Positions 55,735 through 64,000 of a stretch of DNA of 64,000 nucleotides are shown here, in pieces. The DNA is from Bin87 sp965221295 (GTDB taxonomy: Bacteria; Chloroflexota; Dehalococcoidia; Lucifugimonadales; UBA3495): positions 248,001 through 312,000 of the forward strand of contig OZ244879.1 of NCBI GenBank assembly GCA_965221295.1, in the 5' to 3' direction. Both the position numbers and the translations under genes were made by a program. The notes under the pieces were generated by a model. That model ran no database searches, was not told the DNA's origin, and saw only the letters and a program-made list of their open reading frames with translations. The stretch's first letter is position 1; each line of letters opens with the position of its first letter.

Positions 55735-56160
55735 CTCCCGCCCCGGCGGCCGTTGGTTGTGGGCTGCGAGATTGCCACGGCCTACGGCCTCGCAATGACA
55801 GTTGGGGGCGGACGGCCGTTGGTTGTGAGCTGCGAGATTGCCACGGCCTACGGCCTCGCAATGACAGTTGGGGGCGGACGGCCGTTGGTTGTGAGCTGCG
55901 AGATTGCCGCGGCCTTCGGCCTCGCAATGACAGTTGGGGGCGGACGGCCGTTGGTTGTGAGCTGCGAGATTGCCACGGCCTACGGCCTCGCAATGACAGT
56001 TGGGGGCGGACGGCCGTGGGTTGTGAGCTGCGAGATTGCCGCGGCCTTCGGCCTCGCAATGACAGTTGGGGGCGGACGGCCGTGGGTTGTGGGCCGCGAG
56101 ATTGCCGCGGCCGTCGGCCTCGCAACGACAGTTGGGAGGCGTCTTGCAGTGACAGAAGGC
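55735..56160. repeat. Palindromic repeat array G, 66-bp tandem units
   Basis: About six copies of a 66-bp unit are present (GTTGGGGGCGGACGGCCGTT ... AGATTGCCACGGCCTACGGCCTCGCAATGACA). Only one arm of the palindrome family is tandemly repeated. It leads up to the promoter of the next gene. Confidence 0.92.
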
Positions 56161-56187
56161 GGGGCGAGCCGCTTCACGAAAGGGCTG

Positions 56188-56193
56188 TATAAT
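56188..56193 (+). promoter_or_regulatory. Consensus -10 box (TATAAT) for the hydrolase gene
   Basis: TATAAT lies 112 nt before ATG 56305, directly after repeat array G. No clear -35. Confidence 0.35.
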
Positions 56194-56304
56194 GCGGGCT
56201 TATGTGGCCCGCTGCACGTGTTTGGGACGCCTGGGCGACGACCCGCCCGACCAGGTCTCAGAATGGTCATCAATGACTGGTCCAGAAAACACGGGAGGAT
56301 TGAG

Positions 56305-57216
56305 ATGGTTATCAGCAAACAGGCGACAACCTACCAAGTTGACATCGAGGATGTGGAATATCTGCGCCACGGCGATGCGCCATTGCTGGCGCGGCTTTTC
56401 AAGCCACGGGGCAGTGGGCCGTTTCCCATCATGGTGGAACTGCACGGCGGCGCCTGGGTGCGCGGGAATCGCCTGGATGGCAACGCGGCCAACGAAGCCC
56501 TGGCGCGCAACGGCATAATCGTGGCGGCCCTGGATTTTCGGGTTCCGCCGGATGCGTCGTATCCCGCCTCTTTCGCCGATATTCACTACGGTATCCGCTG
56601 GTGCAAGGCGCGCGCCGAGTCCTGGAACGGCACCGGCAAAAGAGTGGGAGCCATGGGAACCTCCAGCGGCGCTCACCAGGCCATGCTGTTGGGGATGCGG
56701 CCCCATGACCCTCGATACGCCGCGCTGCCGGCATCCAACGGGATGGGGAGCATGGACGGAATATGGACCGCTGACGGAACAGGGAGCGTTGATGGAACGC
56801 TGGGCTGCGTGATCATGGTGTCCCCGGTGATCGATCCACTGGGGCGGTACCAGTATGCCAAAGGGTTGCGGGATGACTGCACCCCGCCAGAGGGCATGGC
56901 CGAGCGCGTCGTACCGATGCACGACATGTACTGGGAGACTGAAGACAACATGATCGAGGCGGCGCCGGCCCGCGCCCTGGCGTCCGGCGAAATCATGGAA
57001 CTGCCGCCCACGTTGTGCGTGGCCCGCAGCTACGAAGAAGCGCACCCTCGACCGGACCTGGACGAGTTCATCGCGCAATACCGGAAGGCCGGCGGCGACA
57101 TCGACGTCAACATCTTCGAGGGAGAGGGCGAACGGATCCTGCAGGATGTGTCCACGCCGGTGGCGCAGGAAGCGCTGGACCTGATGACCGCGTTCATCCG
57201 GCGGCATCTGGGGTAG
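56305..57216 (+). CDS. Alpha/beta hydrolase (esterase/lipase-like)
   Basis: This is a 303-residue protein. FPIMVELHGGAWVRGNRLDG gives the HGGA(W) oxyanion motif and GAMGTSSGAHQAML the nucleophile Ser. The acid is likely in SYEEAHPRPDLDEF. The expected late His ('GxPHxF') reads EGEGERILQDV, so the base is missing or displaced. An insertion with GMGSMDG/GSVDGTLG repeats follows the nucleophile. The open frame upstream is repeat array; ATG 56305 has GGGAGG 6 nt before it. Confidence 0.78.
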   Translation: MVISKQATTYQVDIEDVEYLRHGDAPLLARLFKPRGSGPFPIMVELHGGAWVRGNRLDGNAANEALARNGIIVAALDFRVPPDASYPASFADIHYGIRWCKARAESWNGTGKRVGAMGTSSGAHQAMLLGMRPHDPRYAALPASNGMGSMDGIWTADGTGSVDGTLGCVIMVSPVIDPLGRYQYAKGLRDDCTPPEGMAERVVPMHDMYWETEDNMIEAAPARALASGEIMELPPTLCVARSYEEAHPRPDLDEFIAQYRKAGGDIDVNIFEGEGERILQDVSTPVAQEALDLMTAFIRRHLG

Positions 57217-57406
57217 GATAAGGCGGCGCCGGCTTCGCGTTGGCCGGCGCCAATCGACGCCGAATGATGGGCGCGTCGGGCCCATCGCCTCCGGGGTATT
57301 TTTTGGGAACGCTAGGGCCATCCACGGGCGGGATGCCGCCAGGCAACGACTAGAGTTCGCCAACCACCCGGGCAACCAGTCAAGCCAGCTCAACAGGAAG
57401 AATGAT

Positions 57407-58813
57407 ATGGCGACATCGCAGGAACAGCAGCGCAGTTTTCTGGCCCAGAGGGCGCATCGGTTCCTGGCGGCGTTGGTATTTCGGGATTTCCGGTTCATGG
57501 CCTTGGCCACGCTGTGCAGCAGCAGCGGCGCCTGGGCGCTGATCGTGGCGCGAGGAGCCTGGGTGTATGGGATTCCCGAGTTGGAAGGGACCCAGGGCCT
57601 TTGGGTGGGCCTGATCACGTTCTCGGCCATGTCGCCGCGCTTCTTTGCTACCCCGTTCATCGGGTACCTGGCCGACAAGATGACCCGCAAAACCCTGCTG
57701 CAGCGGGTGTATATTCTGCAAATCGCCCAGGCTTCGGTGATGGCCGGCCTGGTGATGACGGGAGTCAGCAACCCCTGGTACGTGGTGGCCCTGGCCGTGA
57801 TCAACGGTACGTTGCGCACCGCGCAGATGACGGCCGCGCAGTCGCTGACGCCCAACCTGGTGGACCGGGAACGACTGCCCAACGCGGTGGCCCTGAATCA
57901 GGCTATGCAACAGGGTTCCCGCGCCGTGGGTCCGGCCATCCTGCTGTTGATTTCGATTACGGTGAGTAGCGAAGCCATATTCGGATCGGGAGGCATTGCC
58001 TTTTCGCTACAAAACCTGGCGGTGTTCCTGGGCACGTCGGCGATAGTGTTTTGGTCCTGCGCCATCTTCTACTTGGTGGCGTTGCTGGCGGCTCTCAACA
58101 TCAGGACCGTATCGACCGGGGCGATCAACCGGCGGCGCGGGTTTTGGGCGAACGCCGCCGCCGGGTTCGTGTACGCCTACACCACGCCGTTGATTTTCGG
58201 GATATTGCTGATGGCGGTGGCGCACTGTGTGCTGGTGATGTCCTTCGAGTCGATGCTGCCGCCGCTGGCCCTGGAGAAACTGTCGCCAGACGGGGTCACG
58301 TTCAACGCCAACGATGTATACGCCCTGATGGCGGCGCTGGGCGTAGGTTCCCTGTTTTCGTCGGTATTCGTTGGGGGCATCGTTAACCACCTGACGCGGG
58401 GCAAGGTATTTTTGCTGTTGGGGTTCACCAGCAGCCTGACGCCCATCGGGATGGGACTGTCCCAACAAACGGGCGTTTCGATAATCGCGGCGGTTCTGAT
58501 GGGGCTGGGCACGTCGGGCTTCATGACCATCACCCACACCGTGATCCAATCGGTTGTGCCGGACGAGATACGGGGCCGGCTGTCGTCGGCGTACTCAATG
58601 CACATCGGTGGCAGCATGGCCTTCGCCAACCTGTTGTACGGCAGCCTGGCGGACATCTGGTCGGCTGGATTGGTGATGGCGGTATCAGGCGCCGCGTTCA
58701 CCCTGGTGGTGATCGGCACGGTGGTCGGCAGCGGATTCTGGCGCGGCATCTACTTCCGGGGCACGGCTCGCCCAACGGCGGCTACAGCTGGCCCGGTTGG
58801 AGGAGACGACTGA
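57407..58813 (+). CDS. MFS transporter, EntS/MFS_3-type exporter
   Basis: This is a 468-residue protein with 12 hydrophobic segments. FRDFRFMALATLCSSSGAWALIVARGAW, PRFFATPFIGYLADKMTRKTLLQR (motif A) and LNQAMQQGSRAVGPAILLL match the MFS_3 branch (enterobactin exporter-like). It probably exports a small compound; the substrate is unknown. Motif A is intact (GYLADKMTRK). It stands alone between the hydrolase and a repeat array. Confidence 0.85.
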   Translation: MATSQEQQRSFLAQRAHRFLAALVFRDFRFMALATLCSSSGAWALIVARGAWVYGIPELEGTQGLWVGLITFSAMSPRFFATPFIGYLADKMTRKTLLQRVYILQIAQASVMAGLVMTGVSNPWYVVALAVINGTLRTAQMTAAQSLTPNLVDRERLPNAVALNQAMQQGSRAVGPAILLLISITVSSEAIFGSGGIAFSLQNLAVFLGTSAIVFWSCAIFYLVALLAALNIRTVSTGAINRRRGFWANAAAGFVYAYTTPLIFGILLMAVAHCVLVMSFESMLPPLALEKLSPDGVTFNANDVYALMAALGVGSLFSSVFVGGIVNHLTRGKVFLLLGFTSSLTPIGMGLSQQTGVSIIAAVLMGLGTSGFMTITHTVIQSVVPDEIRGRLSSAYSMHIGGSMAFANLLYGSLADIWSAGLVMAVSGAAFTLVVIGTVVGSGFWRGIYFRGTARPTAATAGPVGGDD

Positions 58814-58859
58814 GGGACTCGGCAGCTGGGACGTAGGATCGGCGGGCCTGAATGCGAGC

Positions 58860-59235
58860 GGTGGTTGGTTGGGAGCAACTGCGGGATTGCCGCGGCCTGT
58901 GGCCCGGCAATGACAGGAACTGTAGGGCGGATGGTCGTTGGTTGTGATCGACGAGATTGCCACGGCCTTTGGCCTCGCAATGACAGTTTAAGGGGAGCGC
59001 CTCGCGATGACAGGTGGGGGAGCGGCTCGCAATGGCAGAAGCAAAGCCTCCTCCCATACTGTCATTGCGAGCGAAGCGCGGCAATCTCGTTGCCCGCAAC
59101 CAACGGCCGTTCGCGTCGGAACCAGATTGCCACGGCCTTCGGCCTCGCAATGACAGGTGGGGGAGTGGCTCGCAATGACAGGTGGGGGAGTGGCTCGCAA
59201 TGACCGGTGGGAGGGCGGCTCGCGATGATGGGTTG
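58860..59235. repeat. Palindromic repeat array H
   Basis: It contains at least two complete units: GATTGCCGCGGCCTGTGGCCCGGCAATGACAGG near 58880 and a full GCGAGCGAAGCGCGGCAATCTCG ... CCTTCGGCCTCGCAATGACAGG unit at 59066-59155, followed by 25-bp repeats 'GGTGGGGGAGTGGCTCGCAATGACA'. Confidence 0.88.
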
Positions 59236-59609
59236 GGGTGGTGGCGGTGATGGGGCGAGTGGTGGTTGGTTGTGGGGGTGATGGCACTGCAATATCGGAC
59301 CACCGGGAAGTTATCAGAGGCAACCGGGCTGGAGCCGCTCAATGGTGATACACTTCTAGCAAACCGCAACAGGCCAAGTCATCGCAAACCGGACAGCTTA
59401 TTTGAACCATCACGCCGCGCCAAATGACACGTGTGCGGGAGCAAAGACCTGCGGTCGCAATGCTCCCTGCGCAACGCCGGAGGCGGCGCGGCAATCGCTC
59501 ACGTAGATTCGCGTTTGCTGCAACGGCAAGGAAGCGATTGCAATCTGATAGCGTCTGCGCTGTTTGCGCCAATGGCGGCCAAAACAAACCACTCTTCGAG
59601 GCGAGCAAA
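59236..59609. other. Intergenic region before the UGSC gene pair
   Basis: No recognisable gene. The sequence is less GC-rich than its surroundings. A minus-strand 23-codon frame (59338-59409, MVQISCPVCDDLACCGLL) is Cys-rich, but I see no ribosome site and no homology, so it is not called. Confidence 0.4.
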
Positions 59610-60677
59610 TTGACCACTACGTTTAGCGACACTACCACTATCTCCTGGGACGACCCGCTGTCCGCAATTGAGCGGGGTTATGAGCTGGGTTGGAGCGACG
59701 GGCTGCCGATCGTGCCGCCCACCACCGCGCGAGTCGCTGAGTTCATCGGCTACGCCGGCCGCGCACCGGATGAAGCGCTGGGTGAACTGCCCGAGCGGCG
59801 CCGAGTCATCACCGTGGAGAAAGCCGCGGCCAACGCGGTGATGGCGGGCTGCCTGCCAGAGTATTTCCCCGTCGTGCTGGCCGCCACCGAAGCGATGTTG
59901 GACCCGGTGTTCAACCTGGTGGGCCCGTCGTCCAGCATGGGCGGCGCCGCCGTCTTGTGCATCGTCAACGGCCCCATCAGAGGCGAAATCGGCCTGAACA
60001 GTCGCAATAACCTGTTTGGTCCAGGCAACCGGGCCAATGGCACCATAGGTCGTTCCATCCGATTGATATTGATGAACGCCTGCGCCGCGGTTCCGGGTCT
60101 CTTCGACCGCAGCGTAATCGGACATCCGGGCAAGTACACCTACTGCATCGCCGAAGCGGAAGACGAGACGCACTGGACGCCGCTGCACGTGGAGCGGGGC
60201 TTCGACGCCGGCGACAGCGCGGTGACGGTCTTCGCCGGGGAGAGCCCCCGCCAGATCCGCGCCGTGGGCCGCCCGGAGGCGATCCTGTACGCCATGGCGG
60301 ACGTGGCGTCGTCGCTGGGCACGTCAATGTCCACCTCTGGGTCCGTGGGCGATGTTTCGGTGGGCATTCGTCAGGGTCAGATTGTGGTAACATTCGCAGG
60401 CAACAGCAACCTGTGGCGGGACTGGACCAAGGAGAGGATCCGCGAATATCTACACGCCAACATCCAGCGCTCGGTGGCGGACCTGAAACGCGGCCTCGTG
60501 CTGCGGGGCGACATCGAACCGGGCGACGAAGCCGAGATGGTATCCTTGATACCGGAACCGGAGGACATTCTGGTATTGTTCGCCGGGGGTGAGGAATCCA
60601 ACATGGCTTCGGTGATCCCGAGTTGGGGGCCGAAGGTGGGATCCACCGCCGTGACGAAGGCAATACGCACCAATTAG
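59610..60677 (+). CDS. Uncharacterised protein encoded next to a UGSC selenoprotein
   Basis: This is a 355-residue protein from TTG 59610 (GAGG 7 nt upstream). SAIERGYELGWSDGLPIVPP, RRRVITVEKAAANAVMAGCLPEYFPVVLA and GPSSSMGGAAVLCIVNGPI, then GLNSRNNLFGPGNRANGTIGR, are well-formed and look like a conserved enzyme core with Cys and Asn/Gly loops. I do not recognise a named activity. It ends 56 nt before the UGSC gene. A joint function is inferred from the pairing. There is no signal peptide. Confidence 0.7.
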   Translation: MTTTFSDTTTISWDDPLSAIERGYELGWSDGLPIVPPTTARVAEFIGYAGRAPDEALGELPERRRVITVEKAAANAVMAGCLPEYFPVVLAATEAMLDPVFNLVGPSSSMGGAAVLCIVNGPIRGEIGLNSRNNLFGPGNRANGTIGRSIRLILMNACAAVPGLFDRSVIGHPGKYTYCIAEAEDETHWTPLHVERGFDAGDSAVTVFAGESPRQIRAVGRPEAILYAMADVASSLGTSMSTSGSVGDVSVGIRQGQIVVTFAGNSNLWRDWTKERIREYLHANIQRSVADLKRGLVLRGDIEPGDEAEMVSLIPEPEDILVLFAGGEESNMASVIPSWGPKVGSTAVTKAIRTN

Positions 60678-60733
60678 GGGCGGATGAACTTTCGATTTTC
60701 CGCAAGAAAACAGGACTTCTGGAGGCGCAAATC

Positions 60734-61270
60734 ATGGCAACCCAACAATACACGCTGGTGAATCCAGTCACCGAGCCGATCATCGCGCCGTTCGATGGCG
60801 CGCCGCGCCTGCCTTCGCTGGCCGGCACCCGGGTGGGATTGATCGACGATAGCAAACGCAACGCCGACGTACTGCTGGAAGAGTTGGCGGAGGTCCTGCG
60901 CAACCGGTACGAGATTCGCGAGGTTCGTTGGCTCCGCAAACCCAGCGCATCGCGACCCGCTGACCCCGACGAATTACAGGAGCTGGTCGCCAACGTGGAT
61001 TCGGTGGTGGTAGCGATTGGGGATTGAGGGAGTTGCAGCGCGTGCAGTGTGCACGACGGAATTCACGTTGAGAAGGCCGGCCTCCCCTCCGCGACAATTT
61101 GCACCGACCGATTCATACCTACCGCCAAAGGCATGGCCAAGATGTGGGGCGCCGAGGATTACCCAACCATCTTCACGCAGCATCCCATCGAGAACCTGGA
61201 CCGCCCGGCCCTGCGGGAACGAGCAGAAGGGCTGGCGAGCGAAGTAGTGGCCATCATTACCGGCGGCTAA
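60734..61270 (+). CDS. UGSC-family selenoprotein (in-frame UGA = selenocysteine)
   Basis: ATG 60734 follows GGAGG by 8 nt. The frame reads to VDSVVVAIGD then UGA (61025-61027), then GSCSACSVHDGIHVEKAGLP and on to TAA 61268-61270, 178 residues with U at 98. The motif GD-U-GSC is the name-giving UGSC motif; in Cys homologues it reads CGSC. The region after the UGA (ATICTDRFIPTAKGMAKMWG ... LASEVVAIITGG) is clearly coding. Standard translation would stop at 97 residues. The selenocysteine lies in a CxxC-like redox-type site; the reaction is unknown. Confidence 0.9.
61041..61055 (+). promoter_or_regulatory. SECIS-like hairpin after the UGSC UGA
   Basis: CGTGCA-GTG-TGCACG is a perfect 6-bp stem with a GTG loop. 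The loop starts after 19 nt from the UGA, within the bacterial SECIS window of about 16-37 nt, and its first base is G, matching the loose consensus for SelB recognition. Confidence 0.65.
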
Positions 61271-61319
61271 CGCTAAACCAGCATGGCAAGCCAACTGTAG
61301 GGGCGGGTTTCAAATCCGC

Positions 61320-61925
61320 CCCTATTGCATGGCCAGTGGGGTTGCGGGATGGAAGCGGCCGTTTGTTGCGGTCGGCGAGATTGCCACGGCCTTCGGCCTC
61401 GCAATGATAGCGGAGGGAGGGCGCTCGCAATGACAGCAGGGGGAGAGCTCGCGGTGGCAAGGGGAGTGATGGCTCGCGGTGAATCCCCACCTGTCATTGC
61501 GAGGAGCGATAGCGACGCGGCAATCCCGATGCTTGGGCGAGTGGCCGCCGGGGTGGGGGATGGCGGCGGTTGGTTGTGGTCGGCGAGATTGCCACGGCCT
61601 TCGGCCTCGCAATGACAGCTGGGGAGGGCGCTCGCAGTGACAGCGGGGGGAGAGCTCGCGGTGGCAAGGGGAGTGATGGCTCGCGGTGAATCCCCACCTG
61701 TCATTGCGAGGAGCGATAGCGACGCGGCAATCCCGATGCTTGGGCGAGTGGCCGCCGGGGTGGGGGATGGCGGCGGTTTGTTGCGGTCGGCGAGATTGCC
61801 ACGGCCTTCGGCCTCGCAATGACAGCGGAGGGAGGGCGCTCGCAATGACAGCAGGGAGGGCGCTCGTAATGACAAACCGGAGGCGCGTTTCGCCGTTACA
61901 GGGGCAGGCGTTTCGCAGTGAAAAG
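61320..61925. repeat. Palindromic repeat array I
   Basis: Three units: GGCGAGATTGCCACGGCCTTCGGCCTCGCAATGA with GAGGAGCGATAGCGACGCGGCAATCCCGATGC arms and GAGCTCGCGGTGGCAAGGGGAGTGATGGCTCGCGG linkers. The unit starting at about 61490 is repeated at about 61693. Confidence 0.9.
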
Positions 61926-62017
61926 GCGGGGTTGCGTCTCACATGCAGGGCGCCGGATCGCGCAACAGCGCAAACCCCATAGACAAATCGGCGCCGGAAG
62001 CTCCAAGCGACAAGCGA

Positions 62018-62641
62018 CTAACGGCCGCCCAAAGCCACCTGCACCATACGTTTCTCCAGGGCCAGGGCCATCTCAGTGGCTAAATTCGCGCGGTCGTGTT
62101 CGCCGATCACGCCCACGAAAGCTACGCCCAACAACCGGCCCACGCGGAAATCGATCACGGTGGACGACAGCAACCCAGCCGGCCCGCCTTGCAGCACCTG
62201 CAAACCCACCGATTCATCGTAGAAACCTTGAGTATCCACCCTCGAGACCGAAATAATCTGCTGGCCAGAACCCACGCTTTGCCCAACGTTGTCCTCGAAG
62301 TCCTTCAAGAAGATGTCGGACATCCATCCCGCCACTTGATCGGGGTTTTCGAAAAGGTGGACTACCGTGGCGCCGACGAAGTTCACTCCGCCCGTTGGAA
62401 CTACGTCTGAAGTAGGCACGAACTCGCGCATGAAACCACCGATGCGGCCAGCGTCGCGAAACCGGGCGGCGGTGCTGCCATCGAAGCCGTTCTCGGCCAT
62501 TTCGGCGTTGTCCAGAGGACCCGAGCGCGCAAGTTGGTAACCCCGTAGGTCTTCGGGCAAGTCGGCCGTTTCCAACGTCATGTATTCCAGGTCGGCCTCT
62601 CCTACACGGTAAGTGGCGGTCCACAGGGGATTGGATGACAC
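62018..62641 (-). CDS. Uncharacterised protein upstream-oriented next to the BNR propeller gene
   Basis: This is a 207-residue protein starting at GTG 62641 with AGGAGG 9 nt before it. The longer open frame upstream is not used. MTLETADLPEDLRGYQLA and FVGATVVHLFENPDQVAGWM, then DIFLKDFEDNVGQ, are well formed. A late segment (VIDFRVGRLLGVAFVGVIGE) is hydrophobic. It looks like an alpha+beta protein of unknown function with no signal peptide or metal motif. It is cotranscribed with the gene at 62717. Confidence 0.6.
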   Translation of the reverse strand: MSSNPLWTATYRVGEADLEYMTLETADLPEDLRGYQLARSGPLDNAEMAENGFDGSTAARFRDAGRIGGFMREFVPTSDVVPTGGVNFVGATVVHLFENPDQVAGWMSDIFLKDFEDNVGQSVGSGQQIISVSRVDTQGFYDESVGLQVLQGGPAGLLSSTVIDFRVGRLLGVAFVGVIGEHDRANLATEMALALEKRMVQVALGGR

Positions 62642-62716
62642 GGCGGGATTCCTCCTGGGTTGGGCAAGGGAATGCAGAGGGGGCAGGACAACCCGCCCCC
62701 TCCTGGTCAAGAATGG

Positions 62717-63796
62717 TCAGGCGGCCACCATGGGATAGACGTGGCGACCCCGGGACATTTCGACCGGCACGTCGGTGCGCGTCCATTCGTGGCCGCCGTC
62801 GTTGCTGCCGTACACGTGGCCATCCCGGTCGCAGCAGTAGATATTGCTGGGCGCGTTGCGGTCGATGGCGATCTGGAACATGCGGGCCGGCGCCACCTCG
62901 CCCAGGTCCACCCGCTCCCAGGTTTCGCCAGCGTCGGTGGAGCGAACCAGTACGCCGGCGTCCACGGTGCCGGCCGGGGCGCTTCCGCCGCCAGCTCCCG
63001 CCGCCAGGTACATCTTGCTGGGGTCGGTGGGATCCACAACCAGGTCGCGGCAGTAGCTGCCGCCTTCGAACATCTCGTCGATGGGCACAAATTCCCAGTC
63101 CTTGCCGCGCTGACGGCTACGGAACATCGCCAGCTGGGTGATGATGTACACCAAGCCAGGCGAAGCTGGATTCACCTGCACTCCGTGGAGGTCCACCGGA
63201 CCCAGGCGCGTGTAGTGGCCGTCGGTGATGCAGGACCAAGTCTCGCCGCCGTCGCGGGATGCGATCAGGCCGCCGACTTCGATGGCGCCGTACACGTCGT
63301 CGGGATGCGCCGGGTCGATACTGATCCCGATGACCCGTTTGACGATCTCATGGGGGTTCATGGTGATGTGAGGATGCAGCAGGCCCTCGGTGTTCAACTG
63401 ACGCCACGAATCGCCGCCGTCATCGGAACGGCATACCCGACCCCGGTCATATCCGGCGAACATGATGGACGAGTCATTGGGATGGGCCGCCAGCGACCAA
63501 ACATCGCCGCTCATGGTGTCGGTGCGACGCCAAGTCTCGCCCCGGTCGTCGGTTCGGTACACGCCATCCTGGGTGCCGGCGAAGATCGTTGCCGGTCGGT
63601 CGGGATGGGCCATCAGGGCGCGAACCTGAGGGTTCTCCGGCAGGCCATTTTCGATTGACACCCATTGGGCCTCCCCTTCGGTGAGCCGGTACATGCCGCC
63701 CTCGCCCAGGGGCGTTCCTTCCGCGCCCACGATGAGGGCGCTTTCGCCGGCCAGGCCGACATAGACGTTGGTGTTGTGCGCGGTAATGGTGGTCAT
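62717..63796 (-). CDS. BNR/Asp-box beta-propeller protein
   Basis: This is a 359-residue protein. Repeated Asp-box motifs are visible: YRTDDRGETWRRTD, CRSDDGGDSWRQL, ASRDGGETWSCITD, VRSTDAGETWERV and YGSNDGGHEWTRTD (S/TxDxGxxW). This gives a 6- or 7-bladed propeller of the sialidase/VPS10-like type. There is no signal peptide, and catalytic sialidase Arg/Tyr residues are not evident, so it may not be a glycosidase. AGGAG is 8 nt before ATG 63796. Confidence 0.8.
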   Translation of the reverse strand: MTTITAHNTNVYVGLAGESALIVGAEGTPLGEGGMYRLTEGEAQWVSIENGLPENPQVRALMAHPDRPATIFAGTQDGVYRTDDRGETWRRTDTMSGDVWSLAAHPNDSSIMFAGYDRGRVCRSDDGGDSWRQLNTEGLLHPHITMNPHEIVKRVIGISIDPAHPDDVYGAIEVGGLIASRDGGETWSCITDGHYTRLGPVDLHGVQVNPASPGLVYIITQLAMFRSRQRGKDWEFVPIDEMFEGGSYCRDLVVDPTDPSKMYLAAGAGGGSAPAGTVDAGVLVRSTDAGETWERVDLGEVAPARMFQIAIDRNAPSNIYCCDRDGHVYGSNDGGHEWTRTDVPVEMSRGRHVYPMVAA

Positions 63797-63901
63797 GGCG
63801 ATTTCTCCTGTTGGCGCATGGTTCTGATTCTGCAGATTGTTGGCCGCTTTGCCCCCAATGTCAAGGGGCGGCAGCGGGCGTCGTGGATGCGGCCGCTGTG
63901 G

Positions 63902-64000
63902 TCACGGCCACATGATCCAACCCGTGTGATTGGTTCGGGCGCGGAACAGGTGGCCGCCACCGGTGGTCACGTACAGGGTGCGCATGTCCGCGTCCCCAAA
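63902..64000 (-). CDS. SMP-30/gluconolactonase-like protein, C-terminal end (partial)
   Basis: The minus-strand frame from the window edge reads FGDADMRTLYVTTGGGHLFRARTNHTGW and stops at 63902-63904. 'GG(A)D-x-RTLYVTTG' is typical of the last blade of SMP-30/gluconolactonase-like propellers. Only the last 32 residues are in the window. Confidence 0.55.
   Translation of the reverse strand, partial: FGDADMRTLYVTTGGGHLFRARTNHTGWIMWP

Noticed and set aside
59338..59409. 23-codon Cys-rich frame (CPVCDDLACC) on the minus strand
   Set aside because: No ribosome site, promoter or family match; probably chance.

Overview
The window is a high-GC chromosome segment that most resembles a marine or sponge-associated Chloroflexota of the SAR202 / Dehalococcoidia type. 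This is inferred from content: two luciferase-like flavin monooxygenases, a YYY-type (DUF2298) membrane protein known mainly from Chloroflexi and archaea, hydantoinase B, a TcuA-like flavoprotein, a GMC oxidoreductase, a PIG-L deacetylase, a split sulfopyruvate-decarboxylase-type enzyme and a UGSC-family protein. No rRNA or tRNA was recognised.

Layout. 1-5.3 kb is a phage structural cluster (prohead protease end, HK97 capsid, connector, tail proteins). 5.3-11.7 kb holds a Fic protein with AT-rich palindromes, a flavoprotein dehydrogenase and a compact m5C methyltransferase / endonuclease / Vsr / Uma2 run. 11.8-26 kb is catabolic and accessory: MFS, HyuB, aldehyde dehydrogenase, PIG-L, isochorismatase-like, flavin monooxygenases, pterin dehydratase, S9 peptidase. 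26-34 kb is housekeeping: ligA, a PPOX protein, the YYY protein, ftsY, rnc and a DsbA-like gene. 36-46.5 kb carries a nitroreductase, a two-subunit TPP enzyme, a frameshifted DUF3800 gene, a putative structured RNA, a branched-chain 2-oxoacid dehydrogenase E1a-E1b-E2-lipB operon, a GMC oxidoreductase and an aminotransferase. 47.8-64 kb has ATP sulfurylase, enoyl-CoA hydratase, an NYN nuclease, threonine synthase, an ammonium transporter, a hydrolase, an MFS exporter, a two-gene UGSC unit, a BNR propeller and the end of an SMP-30-like gene.

The most notable result is two genes that only make sense if an in-frame UGA is read as selenocysteine. One is a UGSC-family protein (60734-61270). The other is a DsbA-like protein (33531-34163, minus) whose catalytic Cys codon is UGA. 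Both read as truncated under a standard translation, and each has a hairpin just downstream of the UGA at bacterial SECIS distance.

About 7 kb of the window is nine intergenic arrays of one palindromic repeat family (TGTCATTGCGAG...CTCGCAATGACA). Translations of these arrays are spurious. Short 17-18 bp tandem repeats also sit at gene ends (flavin monooxygenase 5' end, ligA 5' end, lipB-GMC junction). A minus-strand RNA of about 177 nt with its own promoter and terminator lies at 38.5-38.7 kb.
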